A DNA stretch of 64,000 bases from Escallonia rubra. Taxonomy: Eukaryota; Streptophyta; Magnoliopsida; Escalloniales; Escalloniaceae. Positions 35,901-47,011 of the stretch are shown piece after piece. Both the position numbers and the translations under genes were made by a program. Position 1 is the first letter of the stretch. Each line of letters opens with the position of its first letter. Where the stretch lies: the NCBI GenBank assembly GCA_033065855.1, contig JAVXUO010002976.1, positions 1 through 64,000 of the forward strand. Direction: 5' to 3'. The notes under the pieces are model-generated. The model was not told the origin of the DNA. It worked only from the letters and a program-made list of their open reading frames with translations, and searched no databases.

Positions 35901-38900
35901 AAACTAAAACATCAAACAAATTACAACTCTTACTTCGATCGACCAGGCTTTAACTGACTTATCTCCACTGCCAGTATAAAGATATCCCGTTCCAGAAACG
36001 GTTAGGGCGTGAATACCACTATAGCGCCAGTCTTTTTCCTCATACAATCTCTTTATTGGTTCTTGACCAAATGGGGTACCAATGCCCCAGATGCAAATGC
36101 CTCCTCCACTATCACCACTTATACACAACGGTTGTTCCTCATCGACAAAAACTACAGCCATGACTCTATGCTCATGACCAGTATATGAATGCACATGAGT
36201 GAAATCCTGCAAGAGTTGCAATCCCAAAGGACTTCAATGAGAAAAAATAATAAGAAAGAAACTAAGACCAGAAGATTGCTAGCGAATCCGTACGACATAT
36301 ATCTAAAACGTATAACTGGCATAAAAGAGCATGCTGCATTTAGGTTAAAACATTTTGCAAGCTTCATAGGGATACTTCCTCAATTTTAGTAAGGTTGACC
36401 AACATATAAGTTCTGCAGGAATACTTCATTCCCAGTTTAGTTCTCATCCTTATCTTTCATATTTATGGTGTCTAGGACGGTATTGTGGTGTCTAGGATGA
36501 TCCCTTACCTTCCATCACCAACTTTAGGATTGGCAAACTTATTTCAAATTGCCCATGTGCCTCTCACTTGACCACCAAATGAGGGCAATACTTGGCAGAT
36601 GCGTATCAACTACATTTTTTGGTTACTTAATCATGAATTCAGCGGTCACTTCTGATCTCAACATCACATAGATTTCAGCATATATTGATTACCATACAGC
36701 AGAGAAGACATAATTTTATCTTGACTGTCCCTTGCCTCATCATGGGATCTACCATACCATTTTGACTCATGAAGTTTATCACCACGACAAGTATAAGCTA
36801 ATGCTCAGAACAACTCTACATGATTCCCATTATTATATACAGGGTTGACAAATAGAGAAACTTTGGCAAAGTTCCTTTCTACGTTTGTACCTGAAGAGAC
36901 CATACATGGACAGCTTTGTCAAATGAGGAACCGAACAAGTAATCCCCTATGAAAGAAAAGCAAAGAGACATATTCAAAATGCAAGGCCACGTAATGAAGA
37001 GGACACCTACAAATGTAATTGCTCAAGTACTCATGCATCATGGATGCAAACAATATATTCGGAGGTAGGCTGCAAAAGCTTTTGGGCCAGCAGAACTGCA
37101 TAAAGAACTAATAGTGGTAGCAATGGAGAAACAGTTAAGGCATATAGCAACTTAAGATATAGATAGTGTGTGCACTTATCAACGACAAGGTTGAGGTCGG
37201 GATTTTTCGCATGTGTGATCCGGAGAAAAAATCAGATAAACTTAAAAGAAAAGACCGCGATGTGAAAATTGAGTACATTTACAGCTTGCATTTTGCAGCC
37301 CAGGGACTTCAACTCTTTCAGAGTATTTATACACTCGGAACGCCTTGCCCTTGAACAATGGAAGAACTACTTATTGCTATACAGGACATCCAGTCGGATG
37401 TAGCACCTTCATGGGCCTTCATTTATCAACCAAACCAATCAGAATATACACATTTCACAATTAAGAAAAGGCACGTGAAACTTCAAATGTTGGAACTATA
37501 CACATGCTCAAGGAAGAAAAATAAATCCTGGCATATGAGCAACTAAAGATTTTTCTTTTGTTATTCACTTTTTGGGAGGGATACTTGTTAAACAAAAGAT
37601 CTTTTGTGACGCAATTATAACTCGCCCACCGCCACAGTGAGATTGCATTTTCTCCCAAATTGATGAAGCAATGGTTGGTCTAAAAAGCTAGACTAATTGG
37701 AAAGCAAGTGTGAGAATGTTAGGTAACATGAAAGAAAGGCACCAAATTAAGACGATACCATATAGAATATCCAGAAAAGCCTAGTTGTCTACATACCACC
37801 AACAGCTAATCCCGTGATACAATCACGATGACCCTTCAAATTGATGCATTTCATGCGACCTTTGGAAAGGCCCTCAACAAAATTTCTGTTAGCCCTCAAA
37901 TCCCCAGGCTGATCAGAATCCGTTCTACCACTGGCATCTTTCTCTTCCAAGCTGCTGCCTATCATCTCTCTTTGAGTTGCTTTGTTAGTTTCCTTCAGTA
38001 ACTGGCACAATTCTCCAAGAACCAAGCAGTGACCTGCGTTCTCCTTTACAACTACCTGCTCCAAAGTGTCCATAATGTATAACTTTGGTTTAATAATTAA
38101 CTCCCTAATGCATTTCCAGATGTTGATTACACGTGGTCGCTTTCCTGGATCAAAATCCAGACAGTTGCATAAATGCTCCTTTATCATCACAAACTCCGAA
38201 CCCAATCTAGATTCCAACAAATTAGTAACTTTTTCTAACCAGCCCCTATACAAATCCATATAACCAGTACTCCTTTCACAAGTTGCTGAAAGGATCAAAG
38301 AAAATACATATTTATCTGTCTCTTCAATGAAAGCTTTTCCAACAAGAAGCGAAAGCAATACACAAGCCAATTGCCAAACATCAGACCCATAACCCACCGC
38401 ATATCTTACACAGTTAGGTCCTAACTCAATTCCCCCTTTCTGTAGTACCTCAAACAATAGCTCAGGGCTAACAAAAGTTTGGTTTTTCAATAAATACTCT
38501 TTGAAGCTCACTTTGGATTCTTCACCATCAAGTTTCCACTTAACTGACACAGCCTCTGCCATAATCCTACAAAGTCTTCCACACATCACAAACACTTCAT
38601 TAAAGCTAATGTAAACACGACCCAGATCATCGAATTCAAAGCAAGGTAGAGATAAAACTCCAGCGATCAATCCTTCCGAGTGCAAACCCATTACTGCCTC
38701 ACATATCTCCATACCAATCATCAGAACACCAGACAATTCCTTTGATCCCAAAAAAAACCCATTTTCCCAATCATCCAACATGTTCAGAAGCCCACAATCA
38801 TGCCTCTCGCACACTATATACACAGAACCCTCGTTATACCACAGCCCATACACCTTACACAGTCGACGCTGCCTCAAACTAGCCCTCAAAACCAAGCCCA

Positions 38901-39528
38901 ATTCATCCCTCTCCCCATCTCTCATCCCACACAAAGTCAACATAACCTTTGCAAGGTAACCATAATCCAACTCACAATCACTTTCATCAAAACAACCTAC
39001 CTTTACGAGACTCACTTCTTGATTCCCTTTTATCAAACACCTCACATGCAACTGTGAGGAGTTCGACAATGAATCATCAAGATTCACAGCCCTCCCCCAT
39101 ATACACCCAAAGTCACCACCTTTAACATCCAATTCGACCGATACGGCGTTTTCAGGCAATACCCAGTTCTTCCATACTGAATAAAGCTCGTGAGACCACA
39201 AATTGGGCATGAAATCTTGAGTTTTTTTAGGGATTTTGGTGGCGGGATTTGTGGTTTTGTTAAAATTAGGGTTAGTCTTTGGTTGGAGGAGGGAGGAGAG
39301 GCGGAGGAGGTCGATGTTCTTGGGAAGGGCGGAGGGGCCCTGTGGGTGAGGGTAGTGGACGAGCTGGGTGCAGGCCGGGCAGCGGAGGGTGTGGGGGAAG
39401 GGCTTTGGGAGGTGGACGAGGCAGACCTCGCAGGCGGAGTGGCCGCACGCTAGCACGCGTGGGGTACACTCGCCACCGTCGTAGGCCTGGAGGCAGACCG
39501 GGCACTCCGGTAACTCCGCCGCATCCAT
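32947..39528 (-). CDS. RING finger, kinase-like and WD40-repeat protein (probable E3 ubiquitin ligase)
   Basis: Seven exons on the minus strand: 39528-37797, 36946-36891, 36206-35934, 35852-35616, 35265-35146, 34924-34796 and 32967-32947. All introns are GT-AG. The frame closes to 2568 nt, 855 aa. Residues 9-53 form a C3HC4 RING (C9, C12, C28, H30, C33, C36, C50, C53), which recruits an E2 enzyme. Residues about 200-480 resemble a protein kinase fold (VYIVCERHDCG, LHSEGLIAG, a FVSPE segment, YGSDVWQLACVLLSLL). The catalytic loop has lost its HRD aspartate, so it is probably a pseudokinase. From about 565 come seven WD40 blades (GHRDCITGL, GHEHRVMAV, GHKSVVSAL, AHQGAIFSV and others). The last exon encodes only VYYCGK plus the stop. 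The architecture matches a single-copy plant family (Arabidopsis AT1G21651-type); its substrate is unknown to me. The six-codon last exon is set by phase and by the expected ending, so it is less certain than the rest. Confidence 0.92.
32968..34795 (-). other. Last intron of the RING-WD40 gene
   Basis: A 1.8-kb intron with GT at the 34795 side and AG at the 32968 side (minus strand). It contains (ATA/ACA)-rich low-complexity DNA around 33525-33580 and a GGTGGTGG patch at 33680-33725. No inserted gene was recognised. Confidence 0.7.
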
Positions 39529-40770
39529 GGCTTTCCTCTTTCCCTCTTCGCTTGGCGTTACATTTCGTTTTGAAACGGAAGCATGATGATAAATTGCAAA
39601 GTTGCCCTTTAGTTTCAGTGGTTTGAGATATTGACCCCTTCACGATGTTGCAAATCACCGACTCTTTTCTTTCCGAGAAAAGGAGTAAGAATCCTACCAT
39701 TTTAATATTAAAGATAACAGTCAGATGACATCTCATCCAATAGAAATTTTCGTAAAACAAAATACTATGACTATTTTTCTTTGCAGTAAATACAAGCTAA
39801 AACTAATTAAAACAGGACAATTAAAGCCTAGAACTGGTTAAAACTAAATAAACAACCAATTTAAACAAAAGCCAAGCAGATAAAAACACACGCACATAAC
39901 AAGACACCAACTGTAGCCAACTATCGTCCACAGCTATTTGAAGACAAGCCACGTGCCTAGACACCAGAACAGCCCACTCGCACGCGCATCTCCACGCGTC
40001 TCTTTCGCTGCATGCAGCGCCTAAAGCTGACACCTGTCAATCGGCCTCTATCCACCAACTGTGATCAGGGGAAAGGGAGAACCAACTAGGGGCGGAGGGG
40101 AAACAAACCCTAGAAGGATAATAACCCATCCACAGACTCCCTTCTCCGGCTACCACTCCCAAAACCCACGAACTCCCTTCTCTGGCCACCAAGCCTAAAA
40201 CCCATCGAGCAACAACCCAACCACGCACGATCCCCTATCCAGCAGCTTCCACCTTGCTATTCAACCAACCTTATCAACCCAAATCGAAACCTTTAACCAC
40301 ATACGCGGTCCACAAAACGCCTTCCGTCGGTAAGCCAATATAAATATCGATCGATGTTGGAGTTCGAACGACGACCAACGATAACAGCCACCACAAGCAC
40401 AAAGATGAAATCAACACAAACACGACTCAACAACAACAACAAAAACAAAAAACAACAACAACAACAAAAACACATTAGAGAACTACTCTACCACGCCACC
40501 ACACGCTGGAGTAAGCCGGCTGTGGTGACGGAGACGCAAAAACTGTGTCAGGGAAAAGTTGGTTGTTTTCTTTCTTTCTTTTTTTTTTTTTTAAAGAGAA
40601 CACCCACCAACTCCTTCTTAGTTGAGCGTGGAGAGTCTATCTATGACCCACTCGAAAATATAGACAAGTTGGCCAAAAGTAGAGTAAGGTGCGGACAAGT
40701 TGGCGTCGATAATACCTTAAAACTCACCCAAAAAAAAAATGAAGGCTATAGTACAAAAAAGTGTTATTAA
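39529..40770. other. Upstream region of the RING-WD40 gene
   Basis: Promoter and leader DNA for the minus-strand gene lie just above 39528. 40130-40200 holds a short duplicated motif (actcccttctccggc then actcccttctctggc), 40431-40470 is (CAA/AAAC)n and 40560-40592 a T-rich tract. No gene recognised. Confidence 0.5.
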
Positions 40771-41035
40771 TGGTCTGTTTGGAATCAATTCCTTTAGGAT
40801 TTGGATTTCAAATTCAGAATTGGATTTGAAATTCAATTCACTTTTCTTTTGTTTGGAATGGAAGGGAATTCAAATCACATAATTCGTATTTTGTGCTTGA
40901 AAAACAAAGGATATGGAAATGTAATATTATTAGACAATTATATCCTTAACTTGCAACATAAAGCGAACTACGGTAAGTAGTTTTAAGTGTGCTAGTGCCA
41001 CCACCGCATGGGGTGGCAACATCAACGGTGGAAGT

Positions 41036-41058
41036 GGTGGGGGTGGGGGGGGGGGGGT
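41036..41058. repeat. G-tract (GTGGGGGTGGG...)
   Basis: gtggtgggggtggg followed by about 12 G residues. A simple repeat with G-quadruplex potential, part of the GGTGG-rich DNA that continues after 43929. Confidence 0.85.
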
Positions 41059-41332
41059 CAAGTTATGGTAATGATAGTGGTCGTGGTGGTATTGAGGTAT
41101 AATGAGTTGTAACTGGTGGGGATCTGTGATGCTAGTAACGACGCAATATAATACCCTGCACCTGAAATACAGTTTGCAGTGAATCTTAAAATTTTAGTTA
41201 TTCTTTAGTGGCGATTGTGGTAATATACATTAATTGGGGCCTTTAGCGATGATTATTGCTAGCGGTTTTGATTGTGACCTTTAGAAATAATTTATAAGGC
41301 CCTTAAGTTGCAAGCTAATTAGGTGGGAAGAA

Positions 41333-43929
41333 TGTAACGCCTGGAACGTTTCATTGGTCAATGAAAATTTTATTTTTAACCTTAAGTTAAGATTAATGTG
41401 GTCTTTTAAAAGGAATGTGGGTGAGATGAGAACACTAACTAAGTGTGGGAGGTCTTTAGAATTATTCCAACTTAGGACAACCATATGTAAAGGAAGTCTT
41501 AAGAGGACAGTCGTCCCATAAATCTGCCACCCCCTTTACGTGAATTCCAAAAAGGGAGAGAGAGAGAGAGAGAGAAGAAACAAGGTTAGGACAAGGAAAA
41601 ATTCAAGGTAATAAAATTCATAAATCCTCTCTTTAGTTTAGCCATGAATTTGGATGATTTATATATATTTTTGGTGTGAAATTGGTAATTTTTAATGTGT
41701 TTGAAAAGAAGGCTGTTGTAGAGCAGCATAAGCGTGAGTTAGGGTTTTTGTTATAGCTCTTTTATTTCAAATCCAATTGAAATGTTTTAACTTTTCTGAA
41801 AACCTTATTGTGTTGCCTTCAACTTTTTAGTTTTGACTTTTCTCAGAACCCCACGTTTCCATATCGAAAAATGACCTTAAAATCAATGCCACGCAGAAGT
41901 TCAGATTTTTCGGTTTCTAGCACCCACTTCAATTTGTCATAGAAAATTCATTACTCATTGGTGTTCTGTGAAACTTATAGTTATAAAAAACCTCAGAAAG
42001 TCCTCTTCAAATTTGTAGTTTTAAGTTTTTAGAGAATCGTAGTATTTCCTGCTCCAAAATAACCATTGAATAAAACTGGTATGTCCAGAAATGTGTTGTT
42101 CCTATCAGCCATTTTGATTTGATATAGAAAATTCATTACGCGTTGAATTTGTGTGATCCTTATATTTCTTAAAACCTTAGAAAGTCTAATTTAACTTTGT
42201 AGTTTTGAGTTTTCGAAAATTCGTCATGTTTTGGCCTCAAAATAGTTAATGTACAAAATTAGGATTCGCTGAAAAATGTTGTTTCTGGAATTACATATGA
42301 GTATATTGCCCAAAACTTTTTAAGCCATTTCTAAGCATATTTGGGCAAAGTGCAAAACTGGAACTCTCCTTATTTTTGTGAAACCTTCAGTATCAAACTT
42401 TTTGGGATCTTTCTGGGCATGTGAAGGCCCTGAAATGATTTTATTTGAAAATCGGTTTTCGAATGAATTGGCATAGTAAACAAAATTATTTTTAGCCAAA
42501 ACTTTTAGAGTGATCTGATCTTACTGAGACGCTTGAGCGTCTGAAATTTTGCAGCATTCCGATGCCAATAGATATGCTTTTGAAATATAAGTCTTAGCGC
42601 TCAATTTAAGGAGCGGTTTAGGATTTTGAGTGAAAAAGTCCTAAAGAGCCATTTTCATTTGAAAAACCCACCTAGTTGTTTAAAAGGGATGTTTTGGGTT
42701 ATTTCTTGGCGTGGAAGGGTACGTTAGGTGTCGGGAGTAATTTTACATAAGCTTAGGGGTATTTTGGTAACACTCTGGGGAAATTTGGCACCTAGGCATG
42801 ATTTAATGGCAATGAATAACATCCGAATAGGTTTCGATAGACAAGAATTAGGACAGACTTGGGAGAAAGAACCGCTTAGCTATTCAGGTAAGTACTCCTG
42901 CCATGTTCATCCGTACAACCTATTTTCCAGTATATGTGTGTATACATGGTTTTACTAAATCAAAGTTTTAAGTATTTGTTATACTTTTGTTGTTGCGAAA
43001 TTGGTTTGATGAGAAAAATGAAATAAAAATTGTCATGGTATGTATTGTGTTGTTTTTGAGAACTCTGTGTGAATCGTAATGATGAGAGGTTAAATTTTAG
43101 TTGTTGTGCCCCATATCCACGTGGGAAAAGTGGATTCCGGGTCCCGGTCAACGGGACCATATGTTGGCGTACAGTACTGTTGCATCGTGGTTCACCCTTG
43201 CGTCCACAATATTGTTTTTTCTCGATGGAGGAAGGATTTTGAGTCATAGTCAATGGGACCATGCGCTGACCGTAGCACACCGTGAAAAGAGTTAGAATAT
43301 CACTCAAAGTTTAATCACTATTGTTATGCATCCGTTTTGGAAGAGTTTTCCTTAAGCATGATTTTCTTTTATAAGTATATATATGTATAGTATTCTCTGT
43401 AAATTTGTTATCGATTTTTAAAATGAAGAAACCATGTCATGTTTTTATGAATCCCAAAATCTATTTTAGGGACATAATATGTGAACTTACTGGACCCCAA
43501 GCTCACTCTTTTCTAAAATATTTTCAGGTGACCACTTACATGAACCCCAGAACTATGGGGGTAATGAGGACGGAGTCGCATGAGATGGTCGTCAGGGATT
43601 TAAGCCCTTTTGAAAAATTGTTAATAGTCGGATATAATAGTAGTACTATTTCGTTTATGTTTTGAGAATTGTTTGGAGCATAGGTCTCCATGAGATTTTC
43701 TATGATTTGTGTTAGTTATTTATGGAGGAAATCATTAGAGACGTATTGGAGAAATTATAAGGGTGATTTTATAAATACTATCAAGGAGATAGTTTTAAAT
43801 TACTTGGTTATAAATTCTTGTGTACAAGTTGTAGTAAGGCCTGACAAACCCCTAGGTGGATGTTCGAATGGGCCTGCACCCGGTCACGGATCTAACTCAC
43901 GGGCCTACCCGTGGGTTCGGGTTGTGACA
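41333..43929 (+). mobile_element. Long Tekay/Del-type Ty3-gypsy LTR (solo LTR or remnant)
   Basis: Begins TGTAACGCCTGGAACGTTTC and ends GGTTCGGGTTGTGACA, i.e. TG...CA with the TGTAAC start and GGGT(C/T)GTGACA end usual for Tekay/Del chromovirus LTRs, which are also typically 2-4 kb. No gag or pol lies beside it, so it is a solo LTR or a recombined remnant. The 5 bp on each side (AAGAA and CGCTG) do not match, so no clean target duplication supports a simple solo-LTR origin. Confidence 0.65.
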
Positions 43930-44185
43930 CGCTGGTGGCAATAATGGTGGCGCTGGTGGTGACAATGGTGGTGACGGCGGTGATAGTGGTGTCAGCAATT
44001 GTGGTGGTAGTAGTGGTAGCGGTGGTGGTGGCAGTCGTAGTGGTGGCGGTGGTGATGGTGGCAGTAGTGGTGGCGACGGTGGTTGTGGTGGTGGCAGCAG
44101 TGGCAGTGGTGGTGTGGGCAGTAGTGGTGCGATGGCGGTGGCAGTGGCAGTGGTGGTAGTAAAAGTGGTGCGGCAGTGGCAATTA
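43930..44185. repeat. GGTGGC/GGTGGT minisatellite
   Basis: About 250 bp of imperfect GGTGGN units (ggtggcaataatggtggcg, ggtggtgacaatggtggtga and so on). Long ORFs appear on both strands (VVVVVAVV and TTTTTATT types). They are artefacts of the triplet repeat. Starts immediately after the gypsy LTR end. Confidence 0.92.
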
Positions 44186-44243
44186 AGACATTATTAGAGT
44201 GATCATGAGAAAGGGTAAGGAATGTAAATAATTACTTTTAAGG

Positions 44244-45225
44244 AAAAATTGCGCAAAATACCCTTGTGGTCTGGACTTATTGCAAAAAGGCTGCTGTAAA
44301 TACAAAAATTGCAAAAAAGACAGCTGAAGTGCCAATTTTGTTGTAATCGTTAAAGATATCGTCGAAGTTGACGTAGCGTGATATTCACTCTCTTAAGAAG
44401 TGCGTTCGATTGATTTTAATATTAAAAAAAAAAAAGAATAAAATACCATCCCTTTCTTTTTTCTCTCCCACTCAAGTCTCAATTTCTTCTCCAATCCAAC
44501 CAAACCCTAACCCTAACCGCTACCCTCACCATCCGCCAACCTCATAATGAAACCCTATCGCCTCACCGAGCCCCATCTACCACCACCGTCCCTAATTTTC
44601 GATCTGCCACCACCCAACCACGACCACCCACCATGACCCTGTGCTGCCGCTGCTAGCCCCTTCATCAACCCAAGCAATTGTACCGCCGCAACCCATCGCA
44701 AACTCTGCATCGTTAGACCCCGTCATCACCTGAATCATTTGCACCGCTGCCAACCGTGCCATCAGCCCTACCACTTGCGCCACCGCTGGCCCTTCTAATA
44801 GCCCCAACCACTTGTGCCGCCGCCATAGCCTAGTCCACCCACCACGATCCAAGGCCTTTCAAACATTAAGACCATTAAAAAAAAAGTAGATCTACAACTA
44901 GGGTTTCTGTAGAGGAGCCAACCCCGCCATCACCCCCGACCACTTGCACCGCTACGAGCCCGGTAGTCAACCCCAGCCTCTTGCGGCGCCGCCACCATCC
45001 TAATCCACCCACCTCGATCTGCCCCTGTCCAACACCAACACCACATAAACAAAAAAAACGTTAGATCTAGAATTATATAGGGGCAATTTAGAAATTTGCA
45101 TCATTCGGTTATGAGAATCGTTTGATGGAACACTCTTGTGACTTCAGGTGTCGCTTGTAATGTTTAAAACTACAAGGGCCTTTTTGCAATAAGTCCAAAC
45201 TACAAGGGTATTTTGCGCAATTTTT
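44244..45225. mobile_element. Mutator-like nonautonomous element with 48-bp TIRs
   Basis: 44244-44291 is the inverse of 45178-45225 with about 2 mismatches. The end motif AAAAATTGCGCAAAATACCC followed by TTGTGGT is typical of plant MULE-derived MITEs. The interior (44455-45060) is GC-rich and proline/threonine-like in places (ACCACCACC), perhaps gene-derived, with no domain I can name. The expected 9-bp target duplication could not be read in the A/T-rich flanks. Confidence 0.7.
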
Positions 45226-45399
45226 TTTATTTTTAATTCAAGTAAATCCAAATCCCATAAAATTCGACAATTTTTCTTCGGATTATAGAAACAAATCCAG
45301 TCAAATCCCATGAAATCCAATTCCTTTTTTAATGTTCCAAACAACAATATCTAAGTATTTGAAATGAAATCTCATCGATTCCACGGTTTTAAACACACT

Positions 45400-46400
45400 C
45401 TATGCGATAAAATGATACAAATCTAAGATAACTACAAAAATTATGCTTAAAAAGTGCATTTCAACTTTCATGGCTCGAATCCGTTGTATTTTTGTGGTTC
45501 AACTGCATAGAAAAAAGATTCAAACTCGTGCTAAAAAAGTGACGAATTATATATATGAAAGTTAAAATTGAGAGAATGTTGTTACGTCACTGTCTATGCG
45601 GACATTTTCATAACTCGTTAGTTGGACTTTCTTATTTTGACTTTTTGAAACATTTTGAATTTACTTACCTTTGTAATAATGATTGATATTTCTTTTCTCT
45701 CTCTCCCCCTATCTTATTCAATTTGATTGATTTTTTTTTTGTCATTTGAAATTCAACCAATTATATAAATTTAATATTTCTTACTTTTCTATGTCAACAT
45801 GTCCCACTCAATAAATTAATTTTATATCTTTACAATTCCACTAATTCTTAAATTTTGCCAAAAGTAATTCCTTATATTACTTTTAATCTAAAATATTTTT
45901 TATTGATTAAAAAGTCCAATATTTATCAACAATTTTTCTCTCTGACTAACATAATCTCGTTCCTTTTATTTTATTATAGGTTTACATATAGTTTACTCTC
46001 CTATTTTATTTTTAATCTTTTATTACATATCTTTACTCTCTTGGTGGCCCTGAGTTATAAAAATCTCAGCATACGGGTTATTATTGTTATTATATTATTA
46101 TCCCTATATTAGTTAGGAGAGACTATACGCTCACGTACTATTTTTCATCTTCATTTGTTGTTAATGACTAACAATTATTACTCAAGTTCATTTTTAACGA
46201 AAAAAAATTAGTAGGAAGCTCATATAAAAAAAAGGTGGAAATCTCTGAGTAATTTGATAGTTGTTACTTACGTATGTAACGCACGGATCCAAACTAGTTA
46301 CTCTGTAAACCCGAAATTCTAGTTCCTTTGTAGCCAAAAACAACTCTTTAGGCGACCAATTGCTACATTAGCGACGGTACTAGAGGAGAAAAAGAAAACG
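45400..46400. other. AT-rich intergenic DNA and promoter side of the KRTCAP2-like gene
   Basis: Very T/A-rich, no gene recognised. The leader of the next gene probably begins around 46400. Confidence 0.5.
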
Positions 46401-46512
46401 AAGGCAGCCAAATTTTTTCCAATCGCCAGTAGCTCTTCTACTGCGTTCACTACTCATTGTAGGTTTTGGCATATTGGCCGAAGCGAAAGAAAGACGCCGA
46501 CGATCTAATCTC

Positions 46513-47008
46513 GTAAGTGCATCGCTCTCTCTGCGTTTTCTCTTGAAAATCCCTGTTTTTTGCCACTTTAAACTTCATCAAATGTTTCAGGCACAAAATT
46601 TCCGTTCTACCTGAAATATACATATTCGATTTACCCTAGATTTGTGAGATCCCTAATCTGTAGTCACACGCGTTGCGTATACATGGCATGAGACGCCTTC
46701 CTCAGGAACCTGAATTCGTTTGATTCACATTTTAAGGAGGGATGAACTTCTCGTGCATATAAAGGACATATTAAGAGCTCGATTACTCTGCCTCGCAGTT
46801 TAAACTAGTTACTGGTAAATGAAAGCTTTAGCTGCACATTCAAAATATTTGGCCATTACATTTCCTGCTGTAGTCTGTATTGCGTCATTTTCTTATTCAT
46901 GGTTCGTGGGTTTCGCGCGTTTGGAAATTGCCTTTCCTGTAATTACTTTCTGCTTCATATTTTATAGAAGAGTTAGTCTGATGGCTTCTTTCTTTTGGCT
47001 ACTTGAAG
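46513..47008 (+). other. Probable 5'UTR intron of the KRTCAP2-like gene
   Basis: Donor ATCTC|GTAAGTGC at 46513 and acceptor CTACTTGAAG at 47008, three bases before the ATG at 47012. The purine/CT-rich DNA before 46512 would be the first, noncoding exon. Confidence 0.55.
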
Positions 47009-47011
47009 TCA

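Larger units (their letters stand above)
40771..45345. mobile_element. MITE-type element split by later insertions
   Basis: The left end, tggtctgtttggaatcaatt at 40771, and the right end, whose inverse reads ttgttgtttggaacatt (45345 leftwards), are followed by matching subterminal motifs in inverse order (aggaattggatttcatggga against ttcaattcacttttc/ggatttggatttcaaatt). The GTTTGGAA end is common among hAT-type plant MITEs. A Tekay-type LTR and a Mutator-like element lie between. The target duplication was not resolved. Confidence 0.4.

Noticed and set aside
39272..39760. 162-codon minus-strand ORF and a 115-codon plus-strand Gly/Arg-rich ORF
   Set aside because: Both are other-frame shadows of the GC-rich start of the RING-WD40 gene, whose own frame shows a perfect C3HC4 RING.
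43911..44182. Overlapping ORFs of more than 80 codons on both strands (valine-rich and threonine-rich)
   Set aside because: Both are read straight from the GGTGGC triplet minisatellite. The composition is purely repetitive, with no start context or domain.
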